This document shows, one piece after another, positions 24,771 to 36,840 of a DNA stretch of 64,000 bases (the first letter of the stretch is position 1; every line of letters begins with the position of its first letter). Both the position numbers and the translations under genes were made by a program. The notes beneath the pieces are model-generated. The model searched no databases. It had not been told where the DNA came from and was given only the letters and a program-made list of their open reading frames with translations. The stretch is from Lichenostomus cassidix. Its lineage: Eukaryota; Chordata; Aves; Passeriformes; Meliphagidae. The stretch spans positions 6,514,056-6,578,055 of the forward strand of contig CM039189.1 in NCBI GenBank assembly GCA_008360975.2. The letters run 5' to 3'.

Positions 24771-25879
24771 AAATGGGACAGGGCTAACACAATCCCCTTT
24801 TGACTATGATGAATAAAAAGTCAAACCAATAGCTTATTTCCAAATTAACATGATTGATAAAAAGTCAACTCTGAGCACAAGTCATTCATCCTAAGGGAGC
24901 TGCAATTTTAATGTTTGGATGATATAAAAAAAGAGAACATGTCTATGGGCCTTGAAATAAAAGGAAAAGCTGCAAAAAAGCTTCAAAGGGCTGAACTACA
25001 GATTTGTAAACTTGCTTTTAAATATGTAACTTTGTGCACAGCGAGGCTTTTCAGATCACTTTCATTTCTCACAGATTTAAATAAAGCTGACACATGAATG
25101 ACTAGCCATCTGTAATATATTCCAGGAAAATTATCATTATTTGACTTTCTTTTCTGTTAATCAGATATTCTGAACAGCACTTTACATACTTAAAAAAAAA
25201 AAAAAAAAAAGGTGTTGTTGAGGGGAGAGAAGCACCTTGCCAGCAGCTGGTTTATCAGCCTGTCTCTGTGATCATTGCAGTCCAGCCCCTTCTGATTGCT
25301 GTCTGCTCACCACTTGCTTTCCTACATGTGGCTCAGAAGGTTTGAATCTTGTGTTTAAAATCTTCAGAATGTCAAATCTGGGGTCGTATATATCTGGAAA
25401 AAAGACAGAATCCAGGGTGTTTGGCAATGTGCTTATGTGATGCAGATACAGTGGGATGTATTGAGAGTTTTCATGTTCTGTGTGAGGTCTTGAGTTTGAT
25501 TTCCCCTTTGCTGAAGGAGGTTAAAACTTGCATTTCCCATGAAGGATAACTACCAAGGTAAAGGCTGCTTTGTTTTGGGATTGTTTCTTGTTCTGCCACA
25601 GAAATGTTGTGTAACAGGAGCAGTGAGTATCTAGGACAAGAAGTCAGATGTATAAATGTGGTTTCATGAGCAAATGTTTAAGGCGAGTTAGAATCTATTA
25701 GGAAAAACAAAAATTCAAAACATTGAAAGCTATAATTGAAACATGCTGAAACTAGAGGAAAAACAGGAAAACATTTTGATCTTTATGAGACAGAGATGTA
25801 TGTATGCTGTTTGACATAGAGTGAGGGTAATTTGCATAGTTGAATATGAATTTAAGAACTTGGGATTGGAAGGAATCTC
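24771..25879. other. Noncoding DNA, no gene seen
   Basis: AT-rich unique sequence. The only firm item is an A run at 25192-25210. A short ORF of about 60 codons at 24915-25097 has no recognisable content. Confidence 0.5.
25192..25210. repeat. A19 homopolymer
   Basis: A run of 19 A. An AATAAA lies about 107 bases upstream (25080-25085), rather far for a poly(A) tail relation, and I see no flanking direct repeat. Treated as a simple repeat. Confidence 0.85.
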
Positions 25880-26440
25880 CTGAAACCATATTGCTTGGTC
25901 CTCTTCTATCACAGGCAATTATTTCACATAAAATTTTCACCATCTATCACATTCCAAATTAAAAGAAACATATTTTTCTACCTTTGGATGCTGTTTCTGT
26001 GCTTTGGTTCTCTGGTGGTTAGAAGCCTTCTAATCCCCAGTCTAAATTTATTCATGATCAGTTTATTTTGATTTTATTCATGACCATTTGTTTCTGTTCC
26101 ACCACTGATTTTCAGCTTGATTTTCCCCCTTGAACAAATATTTCTATCTCCGTGCTTTTTTGCCTTTCCAAACGAGGCAATTCATATAGGGCTTATTTTA
26201 TTTGATAGTTTGGCCCTTCCTAATTCCTGTATTAGGAATTCTCTGCATCTTTTCCAGCTCTCTTCTGTACACAGGAATCCAGGTAGGGCCTTGGCAGTGC
26301 TTTAAGCAGTGCTGGGAATATTTTCTGCATCCCTTTGGGAAATAAACTGATTGATGTATCCTAGCTGTGATCATATTTGCCATTTTTTTAAAGTCTGTCC
26401 ATATCATCCTGTATGTCTTTTTCTTCCTTCCATTTTCAGT
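25880..26440 (-). mobile_element. Probable ancient CR1/L3-like LINE remnant, antisense
   Basis: The block around 26225-26400 reads like the antisense of an old CR1-type 3-prime region. It has a phrase on a cofactor-free order seen in such elements: TCTTTTCCAGCTCTC, then CAGTGCTTTAAGCAGTGCT, then a TTTGCCATTTTTT segment. The match is by memory of the general pattern in amniote genomes and is very diverged; the limits are loose. If wrong, this is simply AT-rich unique sequence. Confidence 0.4.
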
Positions 26441-29400
26441 GTCCTGCAGTTCAGGTTTATGGCATGATTTTTGGTCTCCAGTTACATACTCTGCACTGCA
26501 TTGAATTCCATCTTACTTGACTCCTCAAGGATTTTTCATTTTTTATATGTGATATCCCAATCTTTTATATTGATGTTGTCTCCTCTTTTTTCGTTAGGAA
26601 ATTTTATTGTATTCTTACCTTTTTGGATGAATATCATTATGCAACTCTTGATTTTTCTACTAACTTTCATTTTGATAAGGGTACAGGTTTTTCTTTATTT
26701 AAGAATATGGTAAAATATTAATTGTGGGGAGTGGCCTTTCCATGTTTTTTATTTCAGTAATATGATAAATATACATTTCTTAAGTCAATATGTGCTGTGT
26801 TATTGTGAAAAGATATTGTTCATGATACAGGGCAGGAACTCTGTCATGTGCAGTTTGTTTTTTTGACTGTTTACCTTTTATTACTGCCAATACATAACAG
26901 TACATATATGAAAAGCTATATTAGCAATAACAATTTCTTTAATTAATTTTTCCATGAATGAATTCCTATTAGAAATTCATTCTTACAACACTGTATTATG
27001 TTGTGATGCACTTTGGTGAAATTAACTCGAAGAGCTGCTCTTTGCAATTTTAATATTCCGCTGGGTTTTCCATTCTAGAAAACTCATTATTATACATGTA
27101 CAAAGCTGAAAAGAAACAAGAGAGAGGCATATTGTGTGAATAACAGTCAGGGAAAAGAGACAGCTGGCATGATAATTTTCTAATAAAGCTTAGAAAAGGC
27201 TGCTGTGTCTTGAAAAAAATGAAAGAGTTTTAATTTGAGTATTCCTTTTGTTTGGATTTGCTTTGTACTAAAAAGTTCTGAATCCTATTCACACCTTTTA
27301 TGAATATTAACTGAAAAACAAATATATCTTGTCAAGCCCTTCTACTTGGTAGGTGCAAAAGAATCAGTGGTGTGTATCCAGCGGGGGATGGTATTTCTTG
27401 TTCTTCTTATCCACTTATTCTCCAACCAGACTGTGCAGTTTGGATCTTGATAAACAGAGATTTTTCTGAATCATGGACAACTTATTAACACATGGAGCCT
27501 TTAACTATCGATGTGCCAAACTGCAGCCTCTAAGAAATGTTTGTACCTTTCTTGATTCCTATCCCATTCAAGATCCTGACCTTTGGAGGCTGTGCCTAAA
27601 AGCCCAGCAGCAGGAGGGTAGGAAGATTCTAGACAACAGTCATAGAAATGAAACATTTCACTTCTGACCTTTGAAGTCACTCAAATCTTGTTATTTGTAA
27701 GTAAAGCTTTAATTTTTTTTCAGATATGACATTTTTAAAGACTACGTGGAACGTTCTTACAGAATTTAAACCAGATTATTTTTAAAAATGTACTAAGTAT
27801 TTACATTTAATTAGAAAACTCAAACACACAGCTTAGAGAGGCAAATTAAGGTGAAATTTAAATTAGTATGAGGGAGAAAAGTTAATCCCTTAAAGTGAAA
27901 ATTGAAACACCAAATTCTAAGCTTGCTGCTACCTTTCAGCAGTGGATGGCCAACACATCAGGTAGCTTTCCCTAATCTGCATTTCTGACTTGTTCCTTGC
28001 ATTTTGTAAGGCTTTTAGAAATGTAACAAATTCAGTTTTAACACATTATAATAACAGTGTTTTAAAAATGTATTAGTCCTGTAAAATATTTTCTGTTATT
28101 TCGTGGCTTGATATATTGTTCTAATGTGTTGTCCTGATATTAGATTATCCTAACTCGTCTCTATTTTCATCCATTCATCCTTTTTATACAATATAATGTT
28201 ATTTGCATTAATGAAGTTACTGCTAATTTATGTCACAGTGAGAAAGGAATCAGGCTTGTTATATCTGGTATCACAGTTCATGAGAGAATCAGTTAATTGC
28301 ATTCCATTAGTAATTAACATAGAGGAATATGAAATACTAATGTTTTGTAAACTGCACATGTAATAGCCCTTATTCTCAGTAACCACAGGGCTGCAGGTGG
28401 CAGAGGAACAAAGGTCTCCACCTATAGATGGGACCTTTGCTGCTGTTAAATGAAAACTACCAGCAATAGTTTTTTGAAACCACAGTATATAGTCATGGAC
28501 CATGTGCCACTGATACCAAACTGGAGACATTTATCTGACATTTAGTTTAATTACTGAACAAATTATTATTTGGTCCCTTTTTTCTATGTAGGCTGAGGTT
28601 GGTTAATTTAATTTTTAAAAATTTTGTCAGCTTTTTCGGTACTTGAAACATTTAAACTCATTTATTTGTGTGACCTTGTCTGGTGAGCTGTGTGTATCAC
28701 TGTGGGTTGCTGTCAGTGGGTTCAGATTCCCAGAACCCTCCCTGGACCCAGGGTTGTTTCATCAGCTTCAGGGATACAGGTGGGAGGATACAGCAACAGG
28801 GTCAATTTTAACCATGCTCCTGCTCCACTGGAGGCAGAGATTGAGTGACCCAGCAGGAAGAAATCCTCATGATGAAGTCAAGGGAGTTCAGGTTAAGAAA
28901 TCTTCCAATTTAAATTAAACAGTATGGGCTCTGTTCTGTTAGGAGTGTTTGGAATCTTCCTGCTAAGAGCTGAAAACCACAGGTACATGAGGTAAACAAA
29001 CACTGGGGCTTTTTTGCCACTTCTTGGTCTGTAGAAGTGATGCATACAACTTCCCCATGTAGGCAAAAAACTTTTATTTACATTTCTAAGTGCCATTCAC
29101 ATGTATTTTAAGTTTCCTTTGCCGCATCTGTTCCTTCATTTCATTCAGTCTATTGGCACAAAGATTTTAATTGTATTGTGGTGGTACCAGCTTTTATGGC
29201 ATTGTGAAAGACTTGAGTTTCGTTTGGAAGAATGCTGGGAGTTTGAACACAAGTCTGCTAATAGGGTGGCTTTGCTGTTTAGAAAGCCATGACTGTCTTC
29301 AAGAGAATTTTTTTTTTGCATGTGCATTGTTTCAGTAATCTTTATGTGTGAACATACTTTGTGGCTGCTCTTGGATAGGTATTTCTTCCATTCAGTGGGT

Positions 29401-29600
29401 GTTGAGATGTCTCTCTCAGCCCTAGATCCATTCCCATATCCATCTTTTTTCTTGGTCTTTCATTCTCAGCCATTTTCTCATTGCTGCACAAAACAAATCC
29501 CCAGACATATAGTGTGCATTGCAAACTGATGCTGTTTTGAAATACAGTGTATATGGTCTAACTGTGGAATGGAAAGTGTTTTGCAAAATCAGTGAGCAAT
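26441..29600. other. Unique AT-rich noncoding DNA, no gene seen
   Basis: No recognisable gene, exon or transposon. Frames of up to 100 codons occur on both strands. AT-rich subregions around 27770-27880 contain ATTTAATTAG and similar core motifs, less clustered than at 24661. Confidence 0.5.
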
Positions 29601-29657
29601 AAATTTCAGTTCTTTCCTGGTGGGAATGATGTAGAAGTCCTTTGAATGTCAGAACAC

Positions 29658-29688
<31 letters not shown>

Positions 29689-29689
29689 G
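29601..29689 (+). mobile_element. Retroposon-like insertion with A26 tail and 9-base direct repeats
   Basis: AAATTTCAG occurs at 29601-29609 and again at 29681-29689. Between the two copies lies a 48-base segment followed by a pure A run at 29658-29683, which runs into the second copy. That is the layout left by LINE-type retroposition: target-site duplication, short insert, poly(A), duplication. An AATAAA at 29599-29604 overlaps the left copy. The insert itself matches nothing I know. Avian CR1 does not normally mobilise polyadenylated RNA, so an alternative is slippage expansion of an A tract next to a chance 9-base repeat. Confidence 0.4.
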
Positions 29690-30460
29690 CAGCCTCCAAA
29701 AGGATCCAGTCCACTTGATCAAGATGAAATAAATTAACCCATTAGTCCCAGTTGCATTTCCTGGTGTTGTTACTGGCATTGTGTCATCTCCCATTGATAG
29801 GTCTGATGAACGCCTTACATGGGGAGGTTGAGACCACAGTAGGTGTCAAAGTGTTTGCTGCCAGAGCTGGTTCTGGAATCATTTGGGTTCCCATTACCAT
29901 TGTCATGGCCTCACAGCAGCGAGGGATGTTGGCTGTTGCACACTTGAAATATGGGGTACTCAGAGCTTTCCTCTCCAGGATTTCTCATCTGGAAACATCT
30001 TTATATAAAATAAGCTCTTCTCCCGTGTCCTCCTTCAGTGGCAGTGGGTGAGGCTGGGCCAAAAATAAAAAGTCCTGGCTAAATATTGAATTGTGCTTAA
30101 TGTGTCACAGAAAGCACTTGTAGCTGCAGTAATAGTGCACCCAGTGTATTTCCTCACCACTTCATGCTTCACTGTTTGCTGCTACCACAAAATCCGGGTG
30201 TGAAGTGTGTATTTAAACAGTGTTTCTTTATTTTCCCCAACTAATTTTAGTCTTTGACTTTGAATGACAGTTTATTTGTAAATTAGGAATAAGTGTGAGT
30301 AGGAAGGAATGGATAGCCCAGGTGATAGGTAACAGATACAGAGCCTTTCATTTGTAGCTTGCCAGTTCAAATTTGGCTCGGGTCTGTATTGACAGAAATT
30401 CATTATCATCTGATGGTTGTTTGGGAGTCTGTGTGAAAGGAACTGATGGTATTCACATTC

Positions 30461-30486
30461 AAAAAAACAACAACAAAAAACAAAAC
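30461..30486. repeat. A/C-rich simple repeat
   Basis: Degenerate CAA and CAAAA units, only A and C on the plus strand. It is of simple-repeat type with no associated element. Confidence 0.8.
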
Positions 30487-31667
30487 CTGTCACAATTACA
30501 TTCTTTTTGGCAGCTTCTGTGAGCATGAGGATGAACTTCCCTCTGACATCTTAAAGCAGCCTTTCCAGATAAGGCTTCAGGCGAATTGGCAGGACGATGT
30601 GGAAATTTGCAGACACTGTCCAAGTTTTATCTCTCCTTTGTCTAATCAAGGGATCCTAAGCCTGTAAATGATGAGAAAGAGAAGTGGCTTCTATGTGGCC
30701 TCTATCTTTTGCTCTTTCAGGTGCCCAATATGCAATTGCTGCCCTCTGATTACCAGAGAATACCAAGCATCCCCAGCAGCTGAAAAGAGATAATTTGGAC
30801 AGGCCACTCTAGCTTCAAAATTATTCATCTGAGAGATTTGCCCTTGGGCAAATGTAGGTCTGCCAGACACTCAGAAATATAATGGAGTCATTTTTGTCCC
30901 TTAGCCTTGTCTGCAGTTTGGCAAAATTAACTGCTAAATGCCAACAAACTGCCAAAATCTTGTAGCAAAGGTAGAGACCAAATCTCTCAGCAGCGCATTT
31001 TTCTGAGTGTGGTGATATTTAACTTAATTGGGAAAGTGCAGTATGTCAATATGAACTTTTCCCACCCCCCTATCTGTCTCGTTCTCAGGCAGTCATACCG
31101 TTTCATTTTAGCAATACAGAAACCTTCAACTACCAAAGGATGTGCCAGCCAAAAACCATCACTGCCAACAATTATATACTAGATGTGTGTGGGCAATAAC
31201 ATATGCACTTAAAAGGACTGAAAAAGAAGGTATGCATAGTTCTTAGCATTTTATCTTGTCTTGAGTTTCAGTGTCTCCCTAAAATTAGAATTAATTTCAA
31301 ACAGCAAAAACGTCTCTGGAAACAGAACATGTAGGAACCCTGTGATGAGACAGGAGATTTTCAGACTGCAGTTTTCTTACTTTTACAAGGGAAAGCATAA
31401 GCAGAACTGTCTTCATTACTCTTTTAAATAATTAATTCTTTCAGTATATTTCAGGCATTGATTATCTGACCAGTTGTTAATGGACAAAGCTAGAGTACCT
31501 CATGGTATTTTTTTTTATTTCTACTTGAAATCTCTAATAAGCTGAGCATATGTTGATACACTGGTAGGTACAAGAAGTAGGATTTTAGTGGTGACTGGAG
31601 TGTGACATGACTCATCTCCAACATATAAAAAATAGGCAAGATGTATTATAAAGGCAGACTTAATGCC

Positions 31668-31683
31668 AAAAAAAAAAAAAAAA
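31668..31683. repeat. A16 homopolymer
   Basis: A run of 16 A. No AATAAA or flanking duplication that would suggest a retroposon was noticed. Confidence 0.85.
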
Positions 31684-34600
31684 CCAAAACTAGGAAGTGT
31701 GCAGGATACTTTTATGCATGTATAGGCATGAAAGGGAGGAGATTGAGAAGATCCTTGATCTACTGGGGCATTTTCTATTGTGTCTCTAAATATATTTCAC
31801 TGTTGATCCAGCATTAACTAGATTCCCTTCTGTCTGTTGAAAGTCAAATTCAGGACAGTTTATATTTTTGGTCATTCAAGATCTCGTTTAAAATATACTT
31901 TCAATACCTCCCTCTTCAGCCTTCTTAGATGATTCGACAGTCACCCTTTAAATGAGTACTGGGGCCAGGACAGGAGCAATGAAATAACATAGGCCCAGTT
32001 TGTACTTCATGCAAATAAACAAACTCATTCTTATCTACACCTCTAGACTTAGTGTGGCTTTTGTGGATCAGATGACTGTTTCATTTTGTGGAACTGTTAT
32101 AAACTATACCCAGTGAAGAACTGGAATAACTCGTACAAAAAACGTAACTTTGTCCATACATGCCTTGTCTTTCTCTTCTGAGTACTCAAAACTTCATTCT
32201 CTGGCCTGAGCTGGGGTATGATATATATTTGTTAAAGCCTAAGGATACTTGGTGAAGTACTGTGTATGTTTTTTACCATCTATTTTCATAAAAGGTGACT
32301 ATCCTTGGCACAGGTACAGAGAAGGTCCGGGAAGGAAAGAGCAATCATACAGAGGACCATTTTTTCTTTATTCCAGTAAAATGAAGTCAGAGAAAGTGTA
32401 AAATTTACCCTAGAACTATATTTTAGGATTAATAGCCAAGAGGAAAAGTTGGCATTACACTAAAACCACATGGGTAACACTGTCAATGAATAAATTTAGA
32501 CTGGAAATTAGAAAAAGATTTCTGAATACTAGAAAAGTTTTGAAACAGCATTCCCATAACAGGAGAAATAATTCTACCACATATTTTGAGACGATTATGA
32601 AATGACATAAATAATACGTCACTTTTAGTCATTAGAAGCCTAATGAGTCAGAAGCTATTTCTAGTCTAGGCCCAAGACAGGAGAAGCAGGAAATTCTGAC
32701 TCCTGAATTCTTACTCTAGTCTTCTGGATGAACAGCTTAATCAACAGGTGGACATATATTTTTTTTTTCTTGCATGGGTCTTTCACACTAGAATAAGAAT
32801 TATCCTAGGAAAGATGTTTGAGATCTTGTCACAAGAAAGGTTCCTGACAGCCTCAGTTGTTCTGTGGGCAGAGACAGCATTTGCTATCTTGTTCTGGCTG
32901 TTCCTGTGCTCATGTTCCCCAACTGCAGAGCTTGGGAGCAGCTTTCCCTCAGGAACACCATGAGTTCTGGGATCTGAACATCTGGAGTGCTGCAGTAGCT
33001 ATTGGCCACTTGTTTGCTGCTGTGTGAGAGGTGTAGGCATGGCCATTCTGTCTGTGTTTCCTTCTTCCTCTGGTATTGTAATCAAACATAGATTTCTGTA
33101 AAAATAACACTCTGTTTGCCTGGGTTTAGCTCTGGTTTTAATGCCAGAGTAATTTTTAGCTCCAAGCACAGTGCAGAATCCAAATTAATAATCAGCATTC
33201 AAATGCTATGTAATTATCTATCATGCTTAAAGGTTTAGCTTGTGCTGTCAATGGTTTTACATTTTTAAAATGTGATGGTTTTTGTGCTTGGTTATTTCTG
33301 CTTCCCCGATTTTTTTTTTTTTGGATGCTGCTGGTATACACAAAATGGAGATTTTTACAGTTTACATTTGCTTTTATTCTACAATTGATTCATGTTTTCA
33401 AAAGTAAGGTCTACCTTTGTAACTTAAGGAACTATGGCACAGATTAATAAACTTCATATAGTGCTTACTATTGCAGCTATAATTAAAGCTAAATTATATT
33501 CAGATTGCATCTATGTATTGTGGTTTGAAGGGATCCCTATGCCGAAGACTTTACAAATTATGTAATTTGTTTTGTTACTGGTAAAACTGCAGCTGCAAAT
33601 ATATTTCTTGAGCATTTGACTTTTAATCCTGGTCTATTAAGAGGTTTGTTAGCATCATGCCTGAGTAACACTGAGCATCAGTCACATAACTGAGAGTTAT
33701 TGATAAACATCTAAACCTGTAAATAAAGTGCCCCTGCTGTTCTACTCTGCTGGCTTTGATTGGAGATGCAACATTTCCACAGATGTTTCACTCACTCACA
33801 AGCTCACCAGTATTCCTTTGTGGGGAACAAACAATAAGTGTTTGAAAATAGCTCCAGCAAAATGTCAGTGCTATCACAGTCATGGTGTTCATCAGAAAAC
33901 TAATGTTTACATGTGTGTCACTTGATGCAAAACTCGTTTTAAACGATGGATCTGATCGGTGATCTTTTTATTACCTAGAGCTTTATTATCAGGGTTGCAT
34001 AAGATGTTTAATTGGAAAACAGCTCTGGTTTGCTGCTGGCTTCACCTGGTTCTGGAGCAACACAAGCCCAGCTGCAAGTGCTGATAGCATGGACATCTCT
34101 CAGCTTTCTTGTCCCTGAAACACAGAACTCTGTCGGCTGAGCAGGACAGCCGACAGTGCCCAGCCCTGTGAGAGGAGAGGGGCAGCTGTGCCAGTTTGTG
34201 TTGCAAGTCTCTTTCCCTCTGGGGACCTTGTCCAGGTGACATTTCCCCAGCTGCCAGTGGAGAGCCCTGGGCCTCCCTCTGGCTCTGTGGCTTTCTTTGC
34301 TGCCAGAGGTGAGCACTTTTCTCAGTGCCAGTGCAAATGGCTGAAGAATCAGCTTAGTTGTCTATGGTTTGTGCATTTGATTACATATTCTAGCTTGATG
34401 AAATTCTGTAATTCTTGTATTGGAATACAGTTAGCCAAAAGTATTGAATTAATTTGGTTTGGTTTTATACTGACCACAAGTTCAGGGACAGAAAGATGTT
34501 AGCTAAGTTGATTCCTCCCAGTCGTGGCCAAATGTGATACAATTTTGTAGTTAAACAAATCTGAGTAGAGTGAAAGGGAAGATCATTCCTACACTTCCAT

Positions 34601-36474
34601 TCCATGGGGACCCCTTAGTGCTTTGTCCTGCTGGTTTCTATTTTGAAAATAAATTGGAAAAATCTTTTAGAGGAAAGACTTTAGAATATAAAGCCTTTGG
34701 GACTTTCTAGTTTGAGAGAGAAGCGTAGCTTTATTTGCCTTTAAATAATAAACTTTATTTTTTTCTGTTTAAGTATTTATAACAAGTGAGACTGGGGTTT
34801 ATAGTATGCTGTGCAGAATTCCATTTTCCAGAATGTCCTATTACTTTTTAATTGCTTTATGCTTTTAAAAAGTTATAATATAAAATGCTTAATCATTCAG
34901 ATTAATGAAACAATATATGTAGAATAGGCAACTACTTTCTATGAAGTTTGGTTTATATGTTATATATCTGAGTAGCAGCTGTGCATCCTTTGGCCAAACT
35001 TTTATTCTGAAAATTGAAGAGGAAAAAAAATCTGTATTAACTAAAGAAATGTCCTATACTTGCTCTGAATTTTAACAATTAGGCTTTCCTCCTTGTCTGT
35101 TAATGTTTCTGAATTCTTCAGTATCAAAAACACCTTTTCACTGACTATATTTTTTGTATTAATCTGGCAGCCTCAAAGCAATTCATTAACTTTAATTAAA
35201 TTTTTATATTACCTTAAAAAGTGACTTTTGAAAAATGGTATTGGGGGAATACAGGATCCAGGAGGTCATTTCACAAGATTATTACTACCCTCAAGTGCTG
35301 CTGAGATTTAGCTTTTGCTTCCTGTACCTTTGGTTTAAATTTAACAGATGAAAGGGACCAATTTGAAATGTCAGAAATCAAAATATGTCACTAGAACTAG
35401 CAGAGTTCAGCAACACAATAATATATTTGCAATCTCAAAGAGCATTGCAGTGATTTGGTTTTGAAAGAAGTATCATGCTAAAAGGCCCAAAACAATTAAG
35501 ATTTTCCAGCATCAGAACCTGAAGTTGCTTTGCTTATAAACAGATATGTAAATCTGTTTGGCCAGTGAGCAATTGTTGATAAAAATAACATTTTGGCCCA
35601 AAATACTGGAAATTTTAATAGGTGAATCTGAGGTCCAAGTGATTTCCTCACATAATACTGGCGTATAATCTAGAAAGAAAAAAAAAAAAATTTTGGGGAG
35701 AGGCTGCATAGAATGAACAGCATTCTGGATACAGAGTAGTTCAGCTTTTATTGTCAGTCTCTGGCTCAGATTCCTTTCCTGCTCTGTGTGTTTCTCTAGC
35801 AGTGAAGTTGGAATCCCAGCTCCAGTTCCTCTTCAAAGCCAGTGTCCGTGCAGCAAGCACGAAATATGGATAATCACAGCGTTGCTCATGACTCATCAGT
35901 GTTTTAATGCAAAGGTGATTATTGATGAGCTCTTAGTGTTCTTGGCTAGTAATTTCCTTAAAACTTACGTGTTCTGCACATCCCATCTTCGTGACTAGAC
36001 CTCAGAAGTAGTTTTGTTGACAGCTTAAGCCAGGCTCTGATTTACTATTGCACCAGGGCTATGTGTGTGGGGTTAAGTTTTAAAACCATATCTCTGATTG
36101 ATGATACACAGAAAACCAAATCAATGGCAGTATGAATGTTGATTTAACCCACTGAGTCACCTGGTGTCCACCTTGGACTCCAGAGCAAATACATAGGCAT
36201 TGTCTTTCTGAGCTAAGGAAGAATTTTGTCCCCATTTTAATGCAGATTTCATACTTTTAAAGGCTGAATGCCCACCTGTGTTGCTTTTAATTTTTCTGCC
36301 ATAAGAAGGTGATATATGCCAGGAGGCACTTGGTGAGGGGTCACCCCTCAGTCTGATCACTGGCATCTGTCGATCTCCTTGCTCTTGCTGAACTCAGGTT
36401 CTGGTGGAAGCCACAAGGAGGGCACTGTGAACTCTCAGCTATGTCCATCTCCCTGCTCCCTGCCCTGCTGCTGT

Positions 36475-36840
36475 TCCGTCTCCGACACGGCTGTGCGGGT
36501 CAAAGGCTGCTCACCCTGAGCCAAAACCTGCCGCAGTTTTTATCAGCGCTTTCCACACACAGCATCCTGAACGTCCCTAAACCTCACCCCCCAGGTCGCG
36601 CATGAAACGGCTCTCTGAAAGCCCTCATTTCGCTAATGTTTGTCCTTTATAGAAAGAAAAAATACCGCCTCGATTAGCATTCCGTTCCAAGGGGACCCGG
36701 GCCTTGAACGGAACGGGAACAGAGTGATTCAGCCGGCTCGGAGCGAGCGCGGCGTGGGGAGACTTTGAGCGCCTGCCTGCAGTAGGGAGAGGAGCCTCGC
36801 TGCAGAGAGAACAGATGCATTTCAGAGTCGCCCGCCAAAG
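36475..36840. promoter_or_regulatory. CpG island, candidate promoter or regulatory element
   Basis: Counting by hand over 36481-36840 gives 107 C and 97 G in 360 bases (57 percent GC) and 26 CpG against about 29 expected, a ratio near 0.9. The surrounding tens of kilobases are AT-rich and CpG-poor, so this island stands out sharply. Such islands in vertebrates stay unmethylated and usually mark promoters, including those of long noncoding RNAs, or developmental control elements. No TATA box or coding exon is clearly attached. A 75-codon plus-strand frame at 36914-37141 and a 73-codon minus-strand frame at 36674-36895 overlap or follow it, but neither is recognisable. Orientation cannot be decided from sequence. 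Confidence 0.7.

Larger units (their letters stand above)
29690..36474. other. Long unique noncoding stretch, no gene seen
   Basis: About 6.8 kb without recognisable genes. It contains an A/C tract at 30461-30486, an A16 run at 31668-31683, a T run near 33310-33322 and an A run near 35678-35690. A locally GC-richer patch lies at 34020-34320 with overlapping chance frames on both strands. A short segment near 34557-34590 faintly recalls antisense CR1, but it is too degraded to call. Confidence 0.5.

Noticed and set aside
25080..25210. AATAAA followed by an A19 run as a processed pseudogene tail
   Set aside because: The spacing is too long, no flanking duplication was seen and no coding remnant lies upstream.
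34557..34640. Faint resemblance to antisense CR1 (GAGTAGAGTGAAAGGGAAGA and a later CCTGCTGG)
   Set aside because: The match is too short and broken to support a call.
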